From contig CANQTL010000011.1 of the NCBI GenBank assembly GCA_947626775.1, positions 1 through 64,000 on the forward strand: 64,000 bases of DNA, read 5' to 3'. The notes under the pieces are model-generated. The model saw only the letters and a program-made list of their open reading frames with translations. It made no database searches and was not told the origin of the DNA. The position numbers were made by a program, and so were the translations under genes. This DNA comes from an uncultured Lachnospiraceae bacterium (GTDB lineage: Bacteria > Bacillota > Clostridia > Lachnospirales > Lachnospiraceae). Shown one piece after another: positions 33,162 to 41,884 of the stretch. Each line of letters begins with the position of its first letter. The stretch's first letter is position 1.

Positions 33162-34058
33162 TTACTTGGCGTTTTCCGCCTGGCGGTATTTTTCCAGTTC
33201 CGCTTGTTGAGCAGCAATGACTGCAGCCTGCTCTTCGAGCTGTGATGCTTGCTTTCCGATTTGTGCTACTAGCTTTTCAATCTGAGCAGCCTGCTCGGCG
33301 GTTTTCTTAGTATAGTAGTTATCGAAGGCTTCCCGCTCGGCGCGGGCGCGGGCGAATTCCCGTTCCATCTCGTCGGCATTGAGGACATAGAGACTTTCAG
33401 AGGCTTCGGTGAGGGCTGGATTGTTATTGGCGATCATTTTGAGTTCCTCCCAGGTTTTGGATTTGAAGAGGCGGGCCCACAGGTCGATACCATAGGCTCT
33501 GTCCTCCTCGGTTGCCAGTTCTATATGAGACAAGTCTACCACACGCAGGGTAAATTTGTCACTATATAAATGATGATTTTTAATATTTAACAGTTTGTAG
33601 GTGGCATAAAATTCCGCATACTCAGGGAACAGCTGGAAATCCAGGAAGCCGATGTGGTGAGCCGGTTTGCAGCTGATATAATCCTCGCCGCTGCTGAGCT
33701 GGTCGAAACGGCGGCACAGGTAACTCAGGGAACGCTCCGGCCAGTTGCCCTTGTTCAACAGCTGCATCTCCAGGTTGATGAGGGTGTTGCCGTTCAGAAT
33801 GACGTCGATGTCCAGAAGGAATTCCTTGTCGTCGGCAGCATGGCCGTGGTGGATGGGGTTGGTAATTTCCACCGACACTACCTCGTCCGGGTTGAGATGC
33901 AGGAGAGAGCAGATCAGACTTTTGAGCACACGGTTATTCTGCTGTAAGACGCTGCGGAACATGTGATCGTTGGTAAAACCGTAGTCGATAGGGCCGGAGG
34001 CATGTGCAAGCGGCTCGGAAAAAGGGCAGGCGGAATGTTGTTCAGACTTTTCAGACAT
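33162..34058 (-). CDS. Rpn-like PD-(D/E)XK nuclease/transposase family protein
   Basis: A 298-residue PDDEXK_2-family protein. The N-terminus PIDYGFTNDHMFRSVLQQNNRVLKSLI is the family's lead motif; the core DKEFLLDIDVILNGNTLINLEMQLL holds the catalytic D and the E-x-Q, and the tail is a helical coil (AEQAAQIEKLVAQIGKQASQ). I place the start at 34058 because the longer frame upstream reads as shadow and GAGGT lies eight bases before this ATG. It lies on the right edge of the AT-rich island, as the Rpn gene at 21 kb lies near the left edge. Confidence 0.8.
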   Translation of the reverse strand: MSEKSEQHSACPFSEPLAHASGPIDYGFTNDHMFRSVLQQNNRVLKSLICSLLHLNPDEVVSVEITNPIHHGHAADDKEFLLDIDVILNGNTLINLEMQLLNKGNWPERSLSYLCRRFDQLSSGEDYISCKPAHHIGFLDFQLFPEYAEFYATYKLLNIKNHHLYSDKFTLRVVDLSHIELATEEDRAYGIDLWARLFKSKTWEELKMIANNNPALTEASESLYVLNADEMEREFARARAEREAFDNYYTKKTAEQAAQIEKLVAQIGKQASQLEEQAAVIAAQQAELEKYRQAENAK

Positions 34059-34279
34059 GAGATAAGACCTCGCTTTCGTGATGTGAATAGGCGGCCAACG
34101 ACAAGAAGGAAGGCCGGACCGGCAAGTGACGATAGAGATAAAACAAGGGGTAATGGCGAGACGCCAGGACCGCGATGCCGCAGAGGGGACGAACGTCCCT
34201 CTGAACAAGGTTATCGTAACATGGGAAGACAGCGGTGTCAAGCACAGACTTCAAGCAGGATGTAAACGGGAGGACAGAT
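34059..34279. promoter_or_regulatory. Divergent intergenic region before the radical SAM-Wzt gene
   Basis: No gene seen. A hairpin AGAGGGGACG/CGTCCCTCT lies at 34182-34203. GGGAGG at 34268-34273 serves the fused gene. No copy of the GCTATTGAAAATAGC operator is here and no clear promoter was found. Confidence 0.4.
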
Positions 34280-36487
34280 ATGGATTTTGTGGTTATTTCC
34301 GATGACAATCTGAGGGACTACGTGATCGGTCATTTCGCTGACGGCGGGAACCGGGATCACAGACTTGTCTGTTTCGCGGTAAACAGACCGAAGACGGATC
34401 AGTATGGAAATTATCCGGTAAAGGATATTGCGGCTGTTTCACAGATCAAACATGACGCCGTATTGATTGCGGTCAAAGCGAACCGAAGTTTGCAGAGAGC
34501 GCTGCTTAGGCTTTATGAACAGAAGAGCAGAGACGTCTATGTGATCACGCTGTATGCGCTGGATAAGAAATGCGGTTTCCTGCATGACGGCGGTCTGGAT
34601 GCGCGGTATGTGCATCATCTGACATCCCAGGAGGACAGGCCCTATCTGGTGCATCTGGAAGCGCATGTCTGTGATCACTGCAACTTAAACTGTAAAGCGT
34701 GCAATAATTTTTCGCCTTTCGTCAGGGAACCAAAATACGCGGATCTGGTCCGCTTCGAGCAGGATATCAGAATTCTTGCGGAGCGTTTCTCCAATATCGG
34801 ACGCTTTTTTCTGCTGGGCGGGGAGCCGCTTTTAGCTCCGCAGCTCTGTTGTCAGATGATTGCATGTTTTCGCCGCTATTTTCCCGGCGCGGAACTGAGA
34901 GTGCTGACCAATGCGATCCTGGTCGGCCAGATGACGCCGGAATTCTGGGCGTGTATCCGTGAAAACAGAGCGATTATACATATCTCGCTGTATCCGCCGA
35001 TGGCGCCGCAGCTGGAGCAGATTGAAGAAGTGCTTAACGAACGCGGCGTCGATTATGTGATTGCCCGGACAGTGCGGGATTTTCGTAAACACTGGGGCAG
35101 ATATCCGCTTGAGGATGAGCGGCGCAACAACGAATTGTGCGGGAGCGCGGGCTGTCATTATCTCAGGGACGGCGTCATAGCCAAGTGCCCGGATGCGATT
35201 TTGATAGGCAATATGGACCAACAGCTGGTTTCCCGTCAGAATCTCAGTCTGGCAGAGATCGAAGATCCGTGGGAAATGATCAGAAGGCTGGAAGCGCCTA
35301 TCGACCTGTGCCGCAAATGTTCCCATCGCAGCGAGGGACTCATTCCCTGGGAGCGCGTAGAAGGCGGGCCCGATGCGGCAGACTGGCTGCTCGAGAGCAG
35401 CCTGGAACGGGAGAAGCGGCAGTTTGCCGAAAAGTGCGAGGCGCTCAGGAAAGAGAGTGAAGATAAGAGCGCACAACTCCAAAGTCTTGAAGATGCGCTG
35501 AACAGGGCCGAAACTGAAATGACCGGTTTGGCGGCAAGGATGGCGGCATTGCAGGAAGATCTGGGGGCAAAGGAGCGGAAACTGCAGGAGGCGGAAACGG
35601 AAGTCATAAGGCAGAGGGAGGCTGGCGAGACTCTCAGGCGTTCCCTGTCCTATCGAATCGGACGGGGCTTTACCTATTTTCCGCGGAGAGTAAGGAGACT
35701 CCTGGCAGCGCCGCAGCCTGTACGGAACATGGACGGCGTCTACAGCGTCGGGCGGACGGCGCAGAAGAATGCGATAGAGCTGCGGGACGTGTGCATCAAT
35801 TACAGGATTCTGAACAATACCAGCGTGCAGAAGAGCGTAGCCCGCAGGAAGGAGAAGGAGGTCATATTCGAGGCGGTCAGGCATGTCTCCTTCACGGTGG
35901 AGAAGGGTGGTATCCTGGGGATTATCGGCAGGAACGGCAGCGGCAAGTCTACGCTGCTTCGGTCGATCGCAGGCGTGTTTTCTCCCAATGCCGGGGAGAT
36001 CGACCTGATGGGGCATTCCGTGTCTTTGATGGCGCTGGGAGTCGGTTTCAAGGATGTGCTGACCGGCAGAGAGAATATCGTTCTGTCGGGTATGCTGCTG
36101 GGATTTACCGAGAGAGAGATCAATGAGCGCATGGATGAGATTATAGAATTCGCCGAGATCGGAGATTTTATCGACCGTCCTGTGCGAACTTATTCGAGCG
36201 GAATGCATTCCAAGCTGGCTTTCGCGATCACGGCCATGCTGGAGACGGATATCATGCTGGTGGACGAGGTGCTGAGCGTGGGGGACGAGCGATTTCGCAA
36301 GAAGAGCCTGGAGAAGATGAGGGCGCTGATCCTGGACAAGGATCGGACGGTCATCATCGTATCGCATGACAAAGCTACGCTCCTGGAACTCTGCGACAGA
36401 ATACTGTGGCTGCATGACGGCGAAGTGATGGAGATCGGACAGCCGGAAGAAGTTCTGGAACATTATGTGGAATTTATGAGCCGCTGA
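34280..36487 (+). CDS. Radical SAM domain fused to a Wzt-type ABC exporter ATPase
   Basis: A 735-residue protein with four parts. Residues 1-125 are a Rossmann-like domain. Residues 126-350 are a radical SAM enzyme with C134-x3-C138-x2-C141 (CNLNCKAC) for the 4Fe-4S cluster, FFLLGGEPLL as the GGE motif, and more cysteines in LCGSAGC, KCPD and LCRKCSH for possible auxiliary clusters. Residues 370-470 are coiled coil. Residues 490-735 are a Wzt/TagH ATPase: GIIGRNGSGKSTLLRSIAG, signature YSSGMHSKLAFAI, Walker B DIMLVDEVLSVGDERF. Wzt proteins power glycan export with Wzm. A radical SAM fusion is, to my knowledge, not usual. ATG at 34280 has GGGAGG upstream. Confidence 0.85.
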   Translation: MDFVVISDDNLRDYVIGHFADGGNRDHRLVCFAVNRPKTDQYGNYPVKDIAAVSQIKHDAVLIAVKANRSLQRALLRLYEQKSRDVYVITLYALDKKCGFLHDGGLDARYVHHLTSQEDRPYLVHLEAHVCDHCNLNCKACNNFSPFVREPKYADLVRFEQDIRILAERFSNIGRFFLLGGEPLLAPQLCCQMIACFRRYFPGAELRVLTNAILVGQMTPEFWACIRENRAIIHISLYPPMAPQLEQIEEVLNERGVDYVIARTVRDFRKHWGRYPLEDERRNNELCGSAGCHYLRDGVIAKCPDAILIGNMDQQLVSRQNLSLAEIEDPWEMIRRLEAPIDLCRKCSHRSEGLIPWERVEGGPDAADWLLESSLEREKRQFAEKCEALRKESEDKSAQLQSLEDALNRAETEMTGLAARMAALQEDLGAKERKLQEAETEVIRQREAGETLRRSLSYRIGRGFTYFPRRVRRLLAAPQPVRNMDGVYSVGRTAQKNAIELRDVCINYRILNNTSVQKSVARRKEKEVIFEAVRHVSFTVEKGGILGIIGRNGSGKSTLLRSIAGVFSPNAGEIDLMGHSVSLMALGVGFKDVLTGRENIVLSGMLLGFTEREINERMDEIIEFAEIGDFIDRPVRTYSSGMHSKLAFAITAMLETDIMLVDEVLSVGDERFRKKSLEKMRALILDKDRTVIIVSHDKATLLELCDRILWLHDGEVMEIGQPEEVLEHYVEFMSR

Positions 36488-36530
36488 CACAGTTTTTGCA
36501 GCGGCAGTGATGAGATGAGAGGAATGCCCT

Positions 36531-37673
36531 ATGGAAACACCGCTATCCATTATCATACCGATCTACAATGTGGAACCCTATCTTGACCGGTGCCTTATAA
36601 GCGTCGAACGGGCGGTCCGGCAGGCCGGGACGGACGCCGTCGAGATACTTCTGATCGACGACGGATCCACGGACCGTTCCGGTCGGATCGCCGAGCGCCA
36701 TGCGGCGCGCTGCGCCTGTATGCGTGTTCTGCATCAGCGCAACGCCGGGGTGGCCGCCGCCAGAAATGCCGGGCTGTCCGAGGCGTCGGGAAACTGGCTG
36801 TATTTCATGGATTCTGACGACTGGATCGACGCAGACGGCGTCCGCCTGCTGCTTGCAGCGGCGGCAGGAACGGAACGGGCAGATATCATCCTGTTTGACG
36901 CCTGGCAGGATACAGGAAAGCGCGAAGTCCCCTGGGAACATTTTCGGGAAGAAGCCGTCTGGAGTACGCGGAAACAGCTGAACCGGCTGCAGAGAGGCGT
37001 CCTCTACTATCCGATGGCTTATCCGGAGACGGGAGTGCCGTTAGCCGCTCCCTGGGACAAGCTGTACAGGAGAGATTTTATCCTGGCAAACGGACTGCGG
37101 TTTCGGGAAGAGCTCAGGGTGCTGGACGATATGGTATTCAACATGGAGAGCATCGGGAGAGCGGAGCGGGTTGTCTATGTGAAACAGAAGATTTATCATT
37201 ACCGTAAAGTGGAGGGTTCCGTCACCAACGCGTATCGGGCGGACCGGGTGGAACAGGACCGGGCCGTATGGCGTTATATCGGGGCGTATATGCGCGGCCA
37301 GGCGGCGCTGCACAGATGGGACGGGGAGGCGAGGGCTGCCTTTTTGCAGGCGTTCTACTGTCGGATCATTCGCTCTTTTGCGATCTGCTGCCGGCTGAAT
37401 TTCTATCATGTGGAAAATCCGAAGTCCCGCCGGGAGAGGCAGGCGTACGTCAAAGAAGTGCTGCGCGGCCGGCCCTACAGGACGGCGTTCGGGCGGGTCA
37501 GGCTGAGAAATGCAGAGTGGCGGCTGAAACCGGTTATTCTGTTGGTAAGATGCGGTCTGTACAGAGGCTTATATCCGCTCTATCTTGCAGAGCGTATTCG
37601 GAGCCGTATACAGGATCTCCGAAGAAGCTCAGAATGGCGTTTGCGATCGCAAGGGAGCCGCCGACGGGGATAA
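36531..37673 (+). CDS. Family 2 glycosyltransferase
   Basis: A 380-residue GT-A enzyme of family GT2. It opens with METPLSIIIPIYNVEPYLDRCLISV, has the nucleotide-binding LLIDDGSTDRS and the metal-binding FMDSDDWID, and continues with the typical acceptor region DDMVFNMESIG and YHYRK. The enzyme transfers a sugar from an NDP donor on the cytoplasmic side. It starts 43 bases after the radical SAM-Wzt gene, probably in the same unit. Its last 140 bases run over the end of the convergent gene on the other strand, which is unusual; the C-terminal 47 residues are arginine-rich and may be dispensable. Confidence 0.9.
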   Translation: METPLSIIIPIYNVEPYLDRCLISVERAVRQAGTDAVEILLIDDGSTDRSGRIAERHAARCACMRVLHQRNAGVAAARNAGLSEASGNWLYFMDSDDWIDADGVRLLLAAAAGTERADIILFDAWQDTGKREVPWEHFREEAVWSTRKQLNRLQRGVLYYPMAYPETGVPLAAPWDKLYRRDFILANGLRFREELRVLDDMVFNMESIGRAERVVYVKQKIYHYRKVEGSVTNAYRADRVEQDRAVWRYIGAYMRGQAALHRWDGEARAAFLQAFYCRIIRSFAICCRLNFYHVENPKSRRERQAYVKEVLRGRPYRTAFGRVRLRNAEWRLKPVILLVRCGLYRGLYPLYLAERIRSRIQDLRRSSEWRLRSQGSRRRG

Positions 37674-38589
37674 AAACCGTGTTTTTGTCGGCGTGGAAGA
37701 GCTCGTGGTTTGCCGGCGTGTCGCCCAGGATCATGGGTTTCTTCATGGCACGGTATATGTACGCTTTGCCGGGGATCGTGCGTGCGGCTTTTTCGGCTGC
37801 GGCGCTGAAATGCCCTGCGATGCACAGGTCGGAGAAGGCGATATGCCTGGCCAGTTCTTCCTGCACGAGCCAGTCGCACAGGCACAGGTTCGGCATATCC
37901 TTGACTTTGTTTTTGTACGCCTTGCCGAGAGGACCTATAAAATAGAAGAAATAGTCCGTCCGATCCCGCAGTGTATAGAACGCGTCCAGTATGAGGTCGT
38001 ACCCCTGCAGCGGCAGCATACTGCCGAAGAAAAGGACGGTGTGCTTTCCTTTCGCGGCAGCGGGCTTCGGGACGGACATGGGACGGTAGATCGACGGATC
38101 GGCCTCCAGATAGAGCAGATGCAGCCGGGCCGGATCCGCCTGGAACTCCCGGACGAAGTAGTCGCCGTGGCATTTGGTGTCGCAGACGACGGCGTCGGCG
38201 TGCCGCAGGGTGTAGGCGTCCAGCAGATGCAGAAGGCGGCCTGCCGGTCCCTTCGGCCTGAAAACGCGTCTGTCACAGCAGAAAGTGTCATAGAGCGAGA
38301 CGAAGAAATCTACGATGCGGTATCTGCCGCGCAGCTTCCAGGCGAAAAAGGGCAGGATCAGCTGCGGGGCGAAGCCGATGAACACCGTGTCGCAGTCTTT
38401 GACGGAGGTGCGAAAGAGCTGGAGATATACCCGCAGCAGCCTGAAAAAATAAGATTTGCTGTCCGCGCCGACGATGCTGAGGCGCGCGGCATGTTTTTGC
38501 AGCAGCCGGATCTCCTGTGTATTCCTGATATAATCCAGTCGTTTCGTTGTGATGAACAGGACGTTTTTTTCTTTTATTAATGCTATCAT
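37534..38589 (-). CDS. Family 4-type glycosyltransferase
   Basis: A 351-residue GT-B enzyme. The N-domain runs from IALIKEKNVLFITTKRLDYIRN through VFIGFAPQLILPFFAWKLRGRY. The C-domain has TVLFFGSMLPLQGYDLILDAF, FYFIGPLG and GKAYIYRAMKKPMILGDTPAN, where the E-x7-E motif of GT4 seems replaced by another form. It lies downstream of the XRE regulator on the same strand. A weak half-operator GCTATT is just upstream (see 38600-38640). GGAAG precedes the ATG by seven bases. Probably part of the same glycan programme though read in the opposite direction. Confidence 0.8.
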   Translation of the reverse strand: MIALIKEKNVLFITTKRLDYIRNTQEIRLLQKHAARLSIVGADSKSYFFRLLRVYLQLFRTSVKDCDTVFIGFAPQLILPFFAWKLRGRYRIVDFFVSLYDTFCCDRRVFRPKGPAGRLLHLLDAYTLRHADAVVCDTKCHGDYFVREFQADPARLHLLYLEADPSIYRPMSVPKPAAAKGKHTVLFFGSMLPLQGYDLILDAFYTLRDRTDYFFYFIGPLGKAYKNKVKDMPNLCLCDWLVQEELARHIAFSDLCIAGHFSAAAEKAARTIPGKAYIYRAMKKPMILGDTPANHELFHADKNTVFIPVGGSLAIANAILSFFGDPVYGSEYALQDRADISLCTDRILPTE

Positions 38590-38679
38590 AAATATACTTC
38601 CAACTATAAAAATATATTAATAATAGCATTATAACGAAAAAAATATAGAATGACCAGCAAAATCGAAAAAAATGCGAAA

Positions 38680-39156
38680 TTAAATTTCCGGCTCGTCCAG
38701 CTCTCTGTTTTCATATTTTACTTTCAGGAATGTCAGGATGTCTTTTTGATCGCGCTGGTCAAGGTGCTGATAGTAGTAGAGAAGAAGTTTTTCGCCGTGG
38801 TCGAGGGCCTTGAATTTTTTGCTCCGCTCCGGACTATTGATGTAGGCCATCAGTTTGTTCAGATCGTCGGCAGGCTCCGTCAGCAGCGGAGAGCGCGTCT
38901 TTCTGCGGAAGTCCGTGCTGATATTGTAGGTGACGAGAAATTCCATGAAATTCTCGACGGGGATTCCGTAGAGAGCCGCCAGATTGTACAGGGAGTTGAC
39001 GGGCGGCGTGATCCTGCCGGTCTCATAGTGGGAGTAGGTCTGACGGGTGATATTCAGATGGGAGGCGACAAATTCCTGCTGATACCCATGCGATTTCCGC
39101 AGTTCTTTCAGATATTGGGCCAGCCTGTTTGTGTTGACGGTGTTGATAATAATCAA
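38680..39156 (-). CDS. XRE-family regulator of the glycan locus (candidate)
   Basis: About 158 residues. The N-terminal helix-turn-helix is NRLAQYLKELRKSHGYQQEF, then VASHLNITRQTYSHYETGRI, then SLYNLAALYGIPVENFMEFL. The C-terminal half is helical and charged. The start is unsure: no ATG lies near the domain, and TTG at 39156 with AGAAAGGA just before it is my choice; the long frame up to 39249 would run through the regulatory region. Two copies of the locus operator (39217-39231, weaker, and 39272-39286) lie upstream, between this gene and the divergent secreted-protein gene. That makes it the best candidate to bind the GCTATTGAAAATAGC sites. Confidence 0.75.
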   Translation of the reverse strand: MIIINTVNTNRLAQYLKELRKSHGYQQEFVASHLNITRQTYSHYETGRITPPVNSLYNLAALYGIPVENFMEFLVTYNISTDFRRKTRSPLLTEPADDLNKLMAYINSPERSKKFKALDHGEKLLLYYYQHLDQRDQKDILTFLKVKYENRELDEPEI

Positions 39157-39216
39157 ATCCTTTCTGCGTTTATTATGGCAAAATGTATGAAACCGATAGC
39201 GCTTAATAAATAGTAT

Positions 39217-39304
39217 TTTAGTGAAAATAGCACTTGATAATATACTCATAATATAGTATTATCACTAATAAGATATTGAAAATAGCATTTTTGTGTGATA
39301 TGAT
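39217..39304 (+). promoter_or_regulatory. Divergent control region with two operator copies
   Basis: GATATTGAAAATAGC at 39272-39286 overlaps TTGAAA (-35, 39276-39281); the -10 TATGAT is at 39299-39304, spacer 17. A weaker copy, AGTGAAAATAGC, ends at 39231. Between them lie the arms TGATAATA (39235-39242) and TATTATCA (39257-39264). The plus-strand promoter serves the secreted protein at 39374. Confidence 0.75.
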
Positions 39305-39373
39305 TACATTGTTTCCAGGCGGTATCGCGGTATTCATCCGCGTCGCAAATAAATCAACAGGAGGAGAGAAGAA

Positions 39374-40054
39374 ATGAGAGCGAATGTTACAAAGCGGGTT
39401 CTTGCAGGAACGCTGGCGACGACTCTTCTGCTTGCATCTTCCATGTCAGTCTTTGCATCGACGGGCGCAAGCTCAAGCAGCAAAAAGTCTGAGACAGAGG
39501 ATGAGATCATCCAGAGCGTCCAGAGTTATGTGTCGGAGTCGGTTGAGACGGTGTCTGAGGCGGCGTCTTTGATTCCCACGACCAGCGCGGTTGCGGGCGT
39601 GAAGTCCAGCGTATCCGGCGTCTACCTTGCGACGAGCGTCAACGGGACGGCCATCACAACGGGACTTGCGAACATTGCGAGCGGTTACGGTCTGGCAGCG
39701 GGCGAGCGTCCTTACGCCAGAGTCTATAACTTCGACGGCAAGAAGAGCAATCTCGCTCAGGCCTGCATCGACAGCGCGGCGGCGAGCATGGGCGCGGCTG
39801 TAGGCCCGGCGATCAACGTCGAGATCGGCAAAATGGCAGCCGGCAAGTTCAGCCTGCTCCCTGCGGACGGCGAGAAGATCACTCTGAAGGTCGGTATTCC
39901 CAAGTCCTTCGCGCAGAACGGCAAGACCTTCTCGGTTGTAGCCGTACGCCCGGGCGGTGCGGTGTCGATTCTGGCCGATACGGACGCCGATCCGAATACG
40001 GTTACGTTTGACACGACTGCGGGTCAGGCGGTATATGCATTTATCAAGTACTAA
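39374..40054 (+). CDS. Secreted protein of unknown function
   Basis: A 226-residue exported protein. The signal peptide is MRANVTKRVLAGTLATTLLL followed by ASSMSVFA and a cut site near ASTGA. A Ser-rich linker leads to a mature domain rich in Ala, Gly and Val (GLANIASGYGLAAGERPYAR, SVVAVRPGGAVSILADTDAD) that should be mostly beta structure. No sorting motif or lipobox. AGGAGGAGAG precedes the ATG. It is under the operator-overlapped promoter at 39272, so it is co-regulated with the glycan genes. Family not recognised; similar small exported proteins occur in Lachnospiraceae. Confidence 0.8.
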   Translation: MRANVTKRVLAGTLATTLLLASSMSVFASTGASSSSKKSETEDEIIQSVQSYVSESVETVSEAASLIPTTSAVAGVKSSVSGVYLATSVNGTAITTGLANIASGYGLAAGERPYARVYNFDGKKSNLAQACIDSAAASMGAAVGPAINVEIGKMAAGKFSLLPADGEKITLKVGIPKSFAQNGKTFSVVAVRPGGAVSILADTDADPNTVTFDTTAGQAVYAFIKY

Positions 40055-41879
40055 AATCCGCACTTTGCAGAAGAGGTTGGAGGGGGTCTTTTCTTCTTCC
40101 AACCTTTTTGCGCACAAAAAAATCGTCTATTTTTTTCTTTTCATATGTCTTCTTTTTGGCAGCTACGAGTTCGGCGCCCATAAAATATATGGGATGATTT
40201 ACTATCCGGACGAGTTTGGCTACTGGGCTAATGCGGCGGGCTGGCTCGGCTATGACTGGAGCAGCCTGACCGCTCTCGGCTCATACTATTCCTTCGGCTA
40301 CAGTCTGCTTCTTGTCCCCATTCTGAAATTGGCGCCGGACGGCCTGACGGCCTACAGGTGCGCTGTCGCTCTCAATGTCCTGTTGCAGGGAACGTCGGTT
40401 TTTGCGCTGTATGGGATATTCCGGCGCATGTTCCCGAAACTGCATGAACAGACGGTCGTCTGCGGCGCCGGAATAGCGTCCTTTTATCCGGTGTGGATGT
40501 TTTACGGTCTGTCCACGCTGGCGGAAGGGCTTTTGTTTTGTCTGTATGTCTGGATCGTCTATCTGCTTCTGCGCGTGGCAGAGAAGCCGGGGACGGCGAA
40601 AGTGCTTCTTCTGGCGCTTTTCCTGCTCTATCTGGTCTTCGTGCATATGCGGACGGTCGGCGTCGCCGCGGCGGGCGTCTTCGTGCTGCTGTGTCTGCTC
40701 TTGAGAGAACCGGCATACCGCAGGAAGGCGGCGGCAGGGTGCGGGGCGCTGGCGGTCGGACTGCTTCTTGGCGCCGCGGCCCGCGCCGTTATACTCGGCA
40801 CGGTGTACCGCAGCGCGGACTCCGAGATGATGGCCGCCAACAATGTGACGGGGCAGATCAGCCGCGTGCTGGATATCTGTTCGCCCGAGGGAATTGTCAG
40901 ATTTCTGTGCGGCCTGACGGCGAAGCTGTTTTATCTGGGAAGCGCTACTTTCGGGCTGTTTTATTTTGCCATCGCCTATCTGAGAAAGAAATGCGGCAGT
41001 CTGCTGCATGCGCTCCGGCACGGCGGCACGGTCAGGCCCGGCGAGTGGACCGCTCTGTTTCTGCTTTTGTCGGCTGCCGGGCAGATTCTGGTCTCCGCCG
41101 TCTTCATGAACAGGCCGAGGAGGGTGGACGAGGTGCTGTATGGGAGATACAATGACTATCTGCTGCCGGTCTTTATGGGACTTGGATTTCTGTTTCTCTA
41201 TGGGCACAGACTGCGCGTCAAATCTCTCGCGTATGCGGCGCTGGCGCACACGGCCATGCTGCCGGTGGCGGTCTATGCCGTGTACAGGAGCGGCAGCGAT
41301 CAGCTGAAGGGATATTTTGCAGCCGGAATCAGCTATGCGGCGGACGATATGCATTTCGACGCGGCGGGCGAATTGGGAAAGATATGGGCGCTGAGCATAC
41401 TGGCTATGTGCCTTTTGTATTTCGGAATCTGGCTTGGCAGGAGATTTCTTGTCATTGCGTCGGTGGCGTCCGTTCTGATTACGGCGGAACTCCTTCTTGG
41501 GATGAGGCTGAACGACAAGTATACCTATGCTTTCAATGAGGTGATCTACCGGGAACAGATTGTCTGCAACCGTATCAGACAGGCGGACGAAGACATACCG
41601 GTCACTTATGTGTATGGCGGGAGAAATACCTATATCGAGACAGTGCAGCTGGACTCTCCGGACAGACATATCGGCGTGGTCACGGAAGAGGAGTATCTGG
41701 CCAGAACAGCGGCGTCCGCCGCGGAGGGCGAGGAAGCATACAGACTGTGCGATACGCCGCAGGAGTATCTGATTCTGGATCTGGACAGCGAGTGCAGGGC
41801 GAAGCTGGAGCGGTATGCCGCTCCCTGCGTAAAGAGCGGCAGTTTCGCCCTGTATCTGCTGGGAGAGGAGAGCCGCTGA
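40035..41879 (+). CDS. GT-C type membrane glycosyltransferase (PMT/GT39-like)
   Basis: A polytopic membrane protein of about 614 residues with ten or more helices. The first extracytoplasmic loop has MIYYPDEFGYWANAAGW, in which DE matches the catalytic acidic pair of GT-C enzymes, which use lipid-linked sugars outside the membrane. The C-terminal 100 residues form a soluble domain. The start is uncertain: ATG 40035 lies inside the previous gene, and the next in-frame ATG is after the first helix. A terminator-like hairpin (40074-40109) lies within the early codons. TTG at 40077 after AGAAGAGG is another choice. Confidence 0.7.
   Translation: MHLSSTKIRTLQKRLEGVFSSSNLFAHKKIVYFFLFICLLFGSYEFGAHKIYGMIYYPDEFGYWANAAGWLGYDWSSLTALGSYYSFGYSLLLVPILKLAPDGLTAYRCAVALNVLLQGTSVFALYGIFRRMFPKLHEQTVVCGAGIASFYPVWMFYGLSTLAEGLLFCLYVWIVYLLLRVAEKPGTAKVLLLALFLLYLVFVHMRTVGVAAAGVFVLLCLLLREPAYRRKAAAGCGALAVGLLLGAAARAVILGTVYRSADSEMMAANNVTGQISRVLDICSPEGIVRFLCGLTAKLFYLGSATFGLFYFAIAYLRKKCGSLLHALRHGGTVRPGEWTALFLLLSAAGQILVSAVFMNRPRRVDEVLYGRYNDYLLPVFMGLGFLFLYGHRLRVKSLAYAALAHTAMLPVAVYAVYRSGSDQLKGYFAAGISYAADDMHFDAAGELGKIWALSILAMCLLYFGIWLGRRFLVIASVASVLITAELLLGMRLNDKYTYAFNEVIYREQIVCNRIRQADEDIPVTYVYGGRNTYIETVQLDSPDRHIGVVTEEEYLARTAASAAEGEEAYRLCDTPQEYLILDLDSECRAKLERYAAPCVKSGSFALYLLGEESR
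40074..40109 (+). terminator. Terminator-like hairpin inside the start region of the GT-C gene
   Basis: AGGTTGGA at 40074-40081 pairs with TCCAACCT at 40098-40105, followed by TTTT. It follows the stop of the secreted-protein gene by 20 bases. It may limit read-through into the membrane transferase. Confidence 0.65.
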
Positions 41880-41884
41880 ACGGC

